DNA of 64,000 bases from assembly GCA_020744225.1 (NCBI GenBank), contig JAGMWG010000009.1, positions 496,001-560,000 of the forward strand, given 5' to 3'. Below the pieces are notes generated by a model, which was not told the DNA's origin, made no database searches, and saw nothing but the letters and a program-made list of their open reading frames with translations. Both the position numbers and the translations under genes were made by a program. Source of the stretch: Paraphoma chrysanthemicola. Lineage: Eukaryota; Ascomycota; Dothideomycetes; Pleosporales; Phaeosphaeriaceae. Below are positions 56,379 through 64,000 of the stretch, one piece after another. The stretch's first letter is position 1, and every line of letters begins with the position of its first letter.

Positions 56379-57356
56379 ATGTTCTCTTTCTCGGCCCCAC
56401 TGTCCATCATTCACTGCAAAACCATCAACTTCACGCAGCGCGCCCTTCTCCAGACCCTTCGTCCTAACGACCATGACTTATGGTATGCCGAAACACCATC
56501 CCCTCTTACTCGCGCCCAAGTCTCCAATCCATGGCTCTGGACCACGCCGCCACGCAAACTCAACAGGGCATCCATCTACCCAGCCTTCGACGCTACCACC
56601 ATGACGCTCGCACCACAAACACCTGATCCCACCGCATACACTAAGAGGCTCGACCTGCTTAATCTTGGCGAGACTTTAATTACTTCACCATGGCTTCGCG
56701 ACATCACGCTCCGCGAGATACAAATTTGTGAGGTCCTACGACTTCATGCCCATCCTAACGTATGTCACTATCATAGCGTGGTAGTCACGCAGAACCTCAT
56801 GACAGGTTTAGTATTCGACCGGTACGTCGGCACACTCGCAGATCTCGTTGACTCACATTCCAATTCCGACTTCACTACCACCGCATTTCCCATCGACATC
56901 CCCGCATGCCTCGCCCACATCACTGCAGGCTTTACACATCTCCACGACCTAGGCTTTGTGCACTGTGACATCAAACCCGACAAAATTTCCGTCGACGCCG
57001 CGAGTCAAATGTATGTAATCGGTGATTTCGACGCCGCGCACGTTGAGGGCGACAGATTGAGCTTGAAGTGTGGAACCAAGGGGTGGGTACCAGAGGATGA
57101 GGATACGAATGACGTGGCGCGCAAGCAGATTGATTGGTATAGTGTGCATATGCTTGCAGAGTATCTAGAAATGAGAAAGAGAGGGGACAGGGTTCGTGAC
57201 GAGGTGGTGAGAACAGAAGTGGTGCTAGAGCGGGCGAGAAGGGAGTTGGCAGAGGGAGTGGAGAAGCCGAGGTTTCTGGGTGGGGTGTTTCGTGATGTAG
57301 GGGATGTCGGTAGCAGTGAGGAAGTGGAAGAAGATGTGATGGACGAGTCGTGGTGA
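56379..57356 (+). CDS. kinase-like protein, paralogue 2
   Basis: The open frame is 325 residues from ATG 56379; an in-frame ATG at 56337 would add 14 residues. An N-terminal lineage-specific segment (DLWYAETPS, PWLWTTPPRKL) precedes a small kinase fold. REIQICEVLRLHAHPNVCHY is the Glu helix, MTGLVFDRYVGTLADLV is the hinge, HCDIKPDKISVD is the catalytic loop and GDFDAAHVEG is the metal-binding segment. The catalytic Asp of HCD is kept. The Asn of the loop (usually KxxN) is Lys here and DFG is DFD, so activity is doubtful. A glycine-rich loop and the beta3 Lys are not clear. It is the only unbroken member of the local trio. Function unknown. Confidence 0.6.
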   Translation: MFSFSAPLSIIHCKTINFTQRALLQTLRPNDHDLWYAETPSPLTRAQVSNPWLWTTPPRKLNRASIYPAFDATTMTLAPQTPDPTAYTKRLDLLNLGETLITSPWLRDITLREIQICEVLRLHAHPNVCHYHSVVVTQNLMTGLVFDRYVGTLADLVDSHSNSDFTTTAFPIDIPACLAHITAGFTHLHDLGFVHCDIKPDKISVDAASQMYVIGDFDAAHVEGDRLSLKCGTKGWVPEDEDTNDVARKQIDWYSVHMLAEYLEMRKRGDRVRDEVVRTEVVLERARRELAEGVEKPRFLGGVFRDVGDVGSSEEVEEDVMDESW

Positions 57357-57627
57357 GACACGTACGTGGATGTGTAGCGTTTTGTGGTAGAAGAGTAGTC
57401 GTACTGTCTGCTGCGTTTCCAGTTCTCCGCTGGTTATTGTGAAGTACCGTTGCATGCGGCATTGACTTTTCGAAGTCATGAGTCTGGCTGACTCTCTGGT
57501 CGGTCATCTTACAACGTAGGCAAATTGCACATACTATAAAAACTACAAGATCAGCTTATTTGTTGCACTATTTTTTCATCGCAGTACTACTTCTCTCGCA
57601 ATTGCTTGAATTACCGATTCGGCTACC

Positions 57628-58587
57628 ATGATTATCCTGGACCGTATCAAAGAGGTCTCCTCTCGTGTCTTGCCTCACGCTGAACCCTCGTTGACCATGA
57701 AAACTTCAATCGTCAAGGAAACAACCAATCGCGCCCTCTTTGCCTCGCCCACTGAGCGGGGTATTTGATACGCTGAGACGAAGATCAGCCGCGACCTAGC
57801 GCCACCGACTGATCCATGGCAATGGGACACGAAGCCCCGTAAGATTGATCTCACGAAGGTCTATCCGTTATACAACGACTCCATGACTATCGCCACTCGC
57901 AAGGATATGGCATACGTCAAAGAAGTCAACCTTCTTTCGTTGGGCTCGAGCATCCTCCGACTACCGTACCCATTTGCGGTCACTTTGCGCGAGATTCAAA
58001 TGTGTGAGCTTTTGCGTCGGAATCCTCACCCCAACAGCTGCGGCTATCGTGGCATAAATCTAGACAGAGAGAATCGTGTTGTTGGTCTCGTCTTCGATCG
58101 TCACGATGTAGACCTTCGAAGTCTCGTGAAGTCTGGCCAGCCTTTCGATGCAGCGGCGTGTATCCGTGACGTGGAGAACGCCGTGAAGCATCCCCACTTT
58201 GTAGGTTTGATACACTACGACCTGAATCCCACGAACATCTCATACGATGCGAAAGCAGGTCGCTTCGTCCTAGGAGACTTCGATGCGTCGCAGCAGATTG
58301 GTATGCAAGTTCGATATAAGCGTGGTATGGTAGGGTTCTGCCCGCCGATGAAAAAGTCGACCGATATTGCGTGTCCAAGTATGGATTGGTACGGTCTTGA
58401 GGTGCTCAAGCTCTGGCTCCAGAGGAAAGGCAACGGTAAGGCTGAGGGGCGGGCTGTGATGCCAAAGACTCGAGCGATTCTGGAAGAAGCAGCCGAGCTG
58501 CTCAAGGGTAAAGTGCTTTGGTCCGCCCTAGGTATGAGTGAAGTCGGCGCATATGAACTTCTCTCTTTTTCCCCTTCATTCATGTAA
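57628..58587 (+). pseudogene. kinase-like paralogue 3, interrupted by an in-frame TGA
   Basis: The frame runs from ATG 57628 to TAA at 58585-58587 (319 codons) with one TGA at 57766-57768. At that point paralogue 2 has Trp in LWYAET, and here the codon after GI is TGA followed by YAET, so a TGG-to-TGA change is the simple reading. The rest is intact: REIQMCELLRRNPHPNSCGY, GLVFDRHDVDLRSLV, the catalytic loop HYDLNPTN (Asn kept) and GDFDAS. A shorter protein could start at ATG 57883, but it would lack the N-terminal domain. Confidence 0.7.
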
Positions 58588-58822
58588 AGTCCAGAATGTT
58601 GGCACGAATGTAACTGCTTGTACTGCACCGTTGCAGCTCCTGTGGGACCACATATATTTACCTCTCCGTAACTTCATTTACGAGGAGCGCAAATAGATGC
58701 GACTGCTGCTAGTGTAACAAAGACAGTCTTGATGTAAAAGCCCTGAGGCCCTCACTGCGTTATAAAGGTAGTGCTGCAGACGTAAGTCCACGCGAGGGCG
58801 TTGGAGTGTCCCACCAAAGCTG

Positions 58823-60135
58823 TCAAGGTGCAGTAGGTCCTTTATACAATGCTAACTGTCCAGTGTGCGCGGTTCGTGTTCCACTTTCGTTTGTGCGGGT
58901 GTCCTGAGCTGTGACAGCAATATCGGCGGCGTCTTCGTTTGGCCATGGCGCGAGGTAGGGCAGCTCTTCTATAGATGACAAATGTTCTCGTCTTTGCGCA
59001 ACCGGTTCGTTCGAGGACGTGAAAAGCTTCAACGTTTTCTGCTTTAGGGTGCGTAGCTGCAGGCTCGGAGGTGCCACACGGTTGCGGTCGCGCAGAAACA
59101 GCGTTCTGTATGGTGCCACACATGCCACAATAATGGCTGGAGAGTATAAGCGTAGAGATTTCAGCCAGTCTATCATACTTGCCAACATTGAGCTCAATGC
59201 TTGTCCACATATACACCCAGATTGGGTCGATCTGTTGCTTGACGCCAACAGTCGTCAAAGTTGCCCGCAGAACTGCGAAGAGAATCGTAATGATGACAAG
59301 CGAGAAGATCATGGAGAGCGCTAGAAGTTGTCGAGTAGAGATCCGGATGCGTCGCAAAATGAGAAAAGGTATCGTCATGACTGGATCGTCAGCAACCGCT
59401 TGAGCTTCTAAGCAAAGAAAAGCCTTCCGTCCCGACTACTTACTGAGGACATCTGTCAAAACATCGAGCGCGCAATTGACTTTCATACTGACGAAGCTCA
59501 AACCCTGAGTTTGACATTCTGGACTTGCGACCACTTCAAAAGATACTAGCGTGCAACGATATGGTAAGGTAGCAAAGCACAAAAAGAAACTCGTGATCGT
59601 GAAGGTAGCCACGAACCACCACCATCGGTGCAATGACTGAATGTTGCGTGTGCCTAACCTTCTGAAGAAAAGGAGAAAAGCTAATTTGATGCTCCAAAGA
59701 CCAACATAGAATATCATGGGGATGGCGGCGAAAACTCTTGTATACTCCATCGTGATTGTCTTCACGTTGGGTGGGAACGGTAGTCGATCAGCGCCAATCA
59801 AGATCATGTCGAACGTCACTTTGCTGTACACGGTGACGACGGTAGAGATGGCAAGGGATATGCACCCGGCGAAAACCGCGAAGAAGTCATCCCAGAAGAA
59901 GCGATGCAGCGTTGTCCATCTAGCATAAAGGCGCGCAGGAAGAAAGACCAGCGATAGTGCAGTCGACACCCAGATTACAGCCTAGACGTTCTCAGTTTTG
60001 AAGAGGACCCGAATGTTTCTGAGTATGCTTCGGACGTACCAGGAATGTGCGAGGACTAATTTCTGGTAATGCGTAGCCGGCTGCACTTGGTTCGGATTGG
60101 CGCGGCAAAAGCTGCATACCGTCTTTGACAGGCAT
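58823..60135 (-). CDS. PTH11-like seven-helix receptor (fungal rhodopsin domain)
   Basis: Exons 60135-60040, 59981-59444, 59380-59183 and 59136-58823 give 381 residues. Splicing builds TFLAVIWVSTALSLVFLPAR, LDVLTDVLIMTIPFLILRR and SIELNVAIIVACVAPYRTLF, all typical of the fungal rhodopsin-domain family. Landmarks are the DDFFAVF motif after helix 2, hydrophobic helices throughout and a ~90-residue cytosolic tail. The third intron (59137-59182) begins with GC, not GT (GCAAGT), and is otherwise a strong splice site. PTH11-type proteins are candidate receptors for surface or host cues in ascomycetes, but most, including this one, have no known ligand. Confidence 0.85.
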
Positions 60136-61766
60136 TAGACATGAGAGATCAGACAGCGGAAGAAGAGATGTGAGAAGGTTGTGCAGTGCGCATCAAAATC
60201 TTGTCTGCACCGACCATGAGACGCCGGAGGAAAGCCTCCGGCGGTCAACCATGGCCATGTTCATGATAAGGTTGGGGCTATGTAGCTTGAGGTATCCGGT
60301 TCGAACTTTTACCAAAGACATTGGCCAAACCTCGCAGTCCGTCGCTATGTATACGATCTAAATTGGCTCAACAGGGCAATCCTGCGACTGAAAGAGCACG
60401 AAGCGAGCCATCGACCAACCGTGAAATCGCGGAGGCCAGGCCGTAAAGCTTGGTTCTAGCCTCGAACATGTGTTGCTTGATAGGGAAAGTAACGCAAGAC
60501 GGGCCGTCTCGCGTTGCCGTTTCAGGAATCCTTGACCTGCGTGGGTAGAAAGGGCAAGTCCAGCGAGAGCTAGGAACTACCTGGTTACGGGACCATGTAT
60601 GATATTTGAGGGCTTGCGAGCATCGAACTCCATCATCTTCTTGGTACATTGTCGCGACGACGAGTTTCGTACACTTGTCCTTCCCTTTCGCGCATTCGGT
60701 CCGGCCACTTCGAGTTAGGCCTCATTATCTAGAAGTTGTCGGGTTCTTTCGGCCTGATAATGCTCCGCATAAATCACCGCGATTGACCTGGACGCAGGGT
60801 TCCTCTCACAGGACTCTCGGCAGCTCTCCACCCCTCCACTTTTGTCCGTCGGTATCAACGGCAGCGGCTTTACTCGTCCATGTTGGTGAGGAGATGGTTA
60901 AGAGACGGCAAAAGTATTCGAGTGCGTCGGAAGAGACGTGCGATGACGTCACGCGTCGAAGTCCGCTCTCAGGCCTCGCTAGAATTCGTGTCCGGTCGAC
61001 CAAGGACGGCGTCTGTGAATTCGCACATTTAACGAGGCCTGTATAGCCTTCTTACAAAGAAAGAAAACTAACAAAATGGTTAAAAGATATCCAAGCTGTT
61101 GTATCGCAGTAACTTCGCGCTCGCATTCTATTATCACGAAGCTAGGGCGGGCACGAATGATGCCGATGCCTGGTGCCGCACCAGGTCCAATTTCATTACA
61201 TCTCTACTAACAGCAAAAAATAATAACAGCATTGTGCTCACACCATGAAAGAGCGTATGCACTATATTGTACACCAAGCAGCGCAAAGTGGTCGATCATA
61301 AACATCAGCATGTATTGGGGTATATTGAGCTTGCGCACGCGCTCGAGGCCTTTACAACAGCGAGCGACGACCGACCCATAATGAGGACTTCTAGTCAGTA
61401 CTGAAATATGTGTATAGCGCGATGAAGGCGTTGACTGGACGTGGGTCTCTGCGTTTGCGCCTTGATTCGCCGCTACCTGAACAGTGCGATGAGAATTGCG
61501 ACGACGGAAATTTTGCGCGAAGAACGACCACGATGAACTCACGAATTATGAGCTGCCGCATCGTTGTACATATTCTGTTTGTAAGCACTTTCACCTCGTG
61601 GTCGCATATTCAATACCGTCTTTCGTTTATCTTTGCTCTTGCGCTTTCCTGCGATCTCTCGTGCCTTCCACCACCCAAGCTCGACTTTCTTCTCACAGCC
61701 TCGCCTCTACTCATCTCCCAACCCCACTCACCATTCTACTCAACTGCGACTATCGTAGGCAACAGG
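60136..61766. other. 1.6-kb intergenic region
   Basis: Divergent upstream region of the receptor gene and of the 685-residue protein. Scattered short frames have no domain. The frame of the right-hand gene is open back to ATG 61410, but those residues look like leader. Confidence 0.45.
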
Positions 61767-63875
61767 ATGTCGCACCCGCCTCGCCCCCAGGCGCCTCCGC
61801 CTGGCTGCTATTACTCGGCATATTCGGGCGCGATTGCGACAAATGCTAAGGGCAATTTCGCCAATTTTATTCTTTCACCGGACGAGTGTCACCGAAAGAA
61901 TGGATACTGGGTCTTTCCGACCGTCGAAGATCAGCGGCGTGCCCACGCTCGTGGGCTACGTAACCCAGAGGCAATTCTCTGCGCAGCAGATCTCGGCGAC
62001 AACCCGCAACCTGACATTAATTTAAGCTGGAGACGAGGGTCTGTCGATAGAAACATCACCGGAATCTTGACTGGCAATGCCGCACAGCATTTAATGGAGA
62101 TTTACGACATGCGAAGACACTTGGGCAAGACTCTTTCCTTCGGTGGTCAAATCCCGCGCTATCCCGTAGACATTCGCTTGAAAGCATGGTGGGAGTGTAG
62201 GCGAGCCGCTTCCAGACCGGCTACATCACAGACTCCCATCGATGCAGCAGCAAGCCTTGCAACTCCATCTGCCTTCGCCGTCGCGGCCCTAGGAAGTCCC
62301 AGTTTTCAAGCCGACTTCCGCCGGTCCAGTAGCTCATCGCACCAGAGCGCCCAGTACGTACCTCGAAGCAGCTCAATCGGATCTGCCAACGATAGGGCGT
62401 ATATAGTGGCAGCTCATAATACATTAAAGCCACATCAAGTTCACTTCAGAAGCTCACTCCCGCCATTCTTTGCCGCTGACTTGCCAATACAACAAAACCC
62501 CGGCCGACAACCTACACACAATGGAAGCTACCAGCAGTCGACAGGCATCAATACGCGTACTCAGTCTCCTGCTAAAATCTCCGGCGTGACTAGCGAAAGT
62601 CGAAGTCAATCTCCTTATGCGTTCCAAGTCCCTGGCTTTGCACAGCCAGCGCCGTCGGGCCAGGTCTCTCGGACTATGCACGCCAACGGGCATGCCAAAG
62701 TGGCCTATCGCGACAACATATTAAAACAAATGGGACAATCGCACCAAATAATGGCCGACCCAATCCCGCATCTATCTAGGAGCGGAGCGGAACCAATCGT
62801 ACGCCAATGCTCCAAGGCTTCGCAGCAGATTGACGGACCCGAAATCTCCATGGTTCTGGATGCAGAAGCAGCGGACGCATACTCATTGCCAAAACCATCC
62901 GCAGCAGTGCAGCCTATCCCAGTTGCGTATGATATGAACAGAGCACTACGCTCATCTCATACGGTATCGCTCGCTTCGCCTTGCATTGCCATGAATAGTT
63001 CAGGACTGCCAGACATCGACCACGAGCCCCAACCACGGAATGCATGCTTACCGCAGGGCAGTGATATCTCAAACACCCATCAAAAAAGGACTTTTCCCAT
63101 ATCAAATAGGATTACCCGAACTCAGTCCGTTGGCAATACAAATAGGAGCTCGCCAAATGGCGACATATCTACATCGCAAAGCAAGGAAGGAGAGCGCCTG
63201 AATTCACACGCCTCACGACCGTCCATTTCAAGCTTGTCTAACGGGCGGACAATTTCAAGTAGGCCCGATCCTGAATCTAGAATGTCGCAACCTCCTGTCG
63301 AACAAGTCACCACTCCTCAAACACCATCCAAGAGCCTGCGCAAGCGTTCCGTGGCACTGACTGAGGACGCAACGAGGCCGCACAAGAAGCCGAAAGTGAT
63401 CGATCACCCCATGAGTCAAGTGGATATCTCAGATCAGAACTATCCATCACCCATTGCCCATGGAGTTGTGGAGAAGAATACTGATATGTACCTTGATCTT
63501 CCCTGCATGGACTGTGGAGAAGACGTGGGCCACAAGTCTGATTGTCATATTGGACGTAAGTCGGGCTCATCCTTCGAAATACGCAGCTTGGCTAACAGGC
63601 TTATAGACCTCAAACCTGCCACAAATCTTTCTGTGCTGGACTATCGCAAATTTTCCGAGCTTACCGAACGATTCGATCCTGGGCCATGGACGACTCATGA
63701 GGTGCCGGCGGTGTCGCCAAGCGAAGATTCAGAGATCGCGATATTGGGAATGGCGGATGTTATCAGGAATGAGCTTTCTTACAAGGGCGATACAGAGCTT
63801 CATCCTCTACCGGATGCCGCGATGATCATGCTATGGGCTTTCAAGACGTCGCCAAACATTGAAATCCTGGAGTGA
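61767..63875 (+). CDS. low-complexity protein of unknown function
   Basis: Exons 61767-63555 and 63607-63875 give 685 residues. The 51-nt intron (GTAAGT, GGCTAAC, TTATAG) is a multiple of three and free of stops, so a raw frame runs through it. The start at 61767 (MSHPPRPQAPPPGCYYSAYS) is chosen over the 119-codon extension to 61410, which has leader-like composition. Residues 1-140 look folded and conserved (NAKGNFANFILSPDECHRKN, YPVDIRLKAWWECRRA). The long middle is Ser/Gln/Pro-rich and probably disordered. A basic KSLRKRSVALTEDATRPHKK segment may be a nuclear signal. A Cys/His group (CMDCGEDVGHKSDCHIGH) spans the splice and could bind zinc. A nuclear regulatory role is a guess. Confidence 0.65.
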   Translation: MSHPPRPQAPPPGCYYSAYSGAIATNAKGNFANFILSPDECHRKNGYWVFPTVEDQRRAHARGLRNPEAILCAADLGDNPQPDINLSWRRGSVDRNITGILTGNAAQHLMEIYDMRRHLGKTLSFGGQIPRYPVDIRLKAWWECRRAASRPATSQTPIDAAASLATPSAFAVAALGSPSFQADFRRSSSSSHQSAQYVPRSSSIGSANDRAYIVAAHNTLKPHQVHFRSSLPPFFAADLPIQQNPGRQPTHNGSYQQSTGINTRTQSPAKISGVTSESRSQSPYAFQVPGFAQPAPSGQVSRTMHANGHAKVAYRDNILKQMGQSHQIMADPIPHLSRSGAEPIVRQCSKASQQIDGPEISMVLDAEAADAYSLPKPSAAVQPIPVAYDMNRALRSSHTVSLASPCIAMNSSGLPDIDHEPQPRNACLPQGSDISNTHQKRTFPISNRITRTQSVGNTNRSSPNGDISTSQSKEGERLNSHASRPSISSLSNGRTISSRPDPESRMSQPPVEQVTTPQTPSKSLRKRSVALTEDATRPHKKPKVIDHPMSQVDISDQNYPSPIAHGVVEKNTDMYLDLPCMDCGEDVGHKSDCHIGRKSGSSFEIRSLANRLIDLKPATNLSVLDYRKFSELTERFDPGPWTTHEVPAVSPSEDSEIAILGMADVIRNELSYKGDTELHPLPDAAMIMLWAFKTSPNIEILE

Positions 63876-64000
63876 TCTGTCCCGACACTTCAGACTGAAT
63901 GATGAGCTGAATGGTCTGAGACAGCTTAAGACAAGTACATATCACTCTTACAGTTGCATGGGGCGCAGTTCAGCTGTGTTGCAGATGTGGACCTGTTTTC

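Noticed and set aside
57766..57768. TGA read as selenocysteine
   Set aside because: Filamentous ascomycetes are not known to have selenocysteine machinery and a Trp codon mutation explains it.
61410..61766. N-terminal 119-codon extension of the low-complexity protein
   Set aside because: Leader-like composition, and the sequence at 61767 begins a typical disordered Pro-rich N-terminus; the frame is open by chance.

Overview
The window looks like nuclear DNA from a filamentous ascomycete. It is gene-dense, and introns are mostly 46-80 nt with GT-AG ends and CTAAC/CTGAC-like branch points. Protein families are fungal: a CE15 glucuronoyl esterase, a PTH11-type rhodopsin-domain receptor, a TRI101-like acetyltransferase, a Dal5-type MFS permease and a Fot1/pogo transposon carrying RIP-like stop codons. 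Dothideomycetes is my best guess, but that is an inference from family content, not a demonstrated placement. Exon joins were built by hand from splice signals, phase and family expectation, and intron positions are given in each entry.

Layout. 1-1245: C-terminally truncated minus-strand coiled-coil protein. 1953-3333: methyltransferase apparently spliced to a GFA/CENP-V zinc domain. 5426-6601: secreted glucuronoyl esterase. 7848-12091: Snf2-type chromatin-remodelling ATPase. 12970-13055: intron-containing tRNA-Gly(GCC). 14599-28423: a run that reads as a secondary-metabolite cluster, with a BAHD/TRI101-like acyltransferase, an MFS permease, a type-B carboxylesterase, an A-T-TE NRPS-like synthetase and a ketopantoate-reductase-like oxidoreductase. 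29504-31691: copper amine oxidase. 31952-36996: a 1604-residue protein combining a VWA domain, a U-box and a C-terminal ubiquitin-conjugating (E2) domain. 37582-38831: Golgi-type glycosyltransferase.

41230-43091: Sec72-like TPR protein tail-to-tail with Pho88/Snd3, both ER protein-targeting factors. 43572-46356: ubiquitin-specific protease with a C-terminal CaaX box, divergent from 46841-47994, mitochondrial ribosomal protein uL5m. 48101-48855: SET-domain gene whose end is broken by an exact 17-bp tandem duplication. 49214-49789: caleosin-like protein. 50297-52088: DHA2-type MFS transporter. 52273-54413: a complete but dead Fot1/pogo-like element with matching terminal inverted repeats and a TA target duplication. 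54710-58587: three small kinase-like paralogues, two of them broken. 58823-60135: PTH11-like receptor with one GC-AG intron. 61767-63875: low-complexity protein of unknown function.

The left and middle parts mix housekeeping genes (remodeller, tRNA, ER targeting, mitochondrial ribosome, ubiquitin system) with accessory metabolism. The stretch from about 48 to 60 kb behaves like an accessory region: a transposon, RIP-like decay, a microduplication and a decaying lineage-specific kinase family. The strongest candidates for undescribed biology are the A-T-TE cluster, whose thioesterase has Cys in the nucleophile position, and the VWA/U-box/E2 chimera, in which the U-box appears to be inserted inside the VWA domain.
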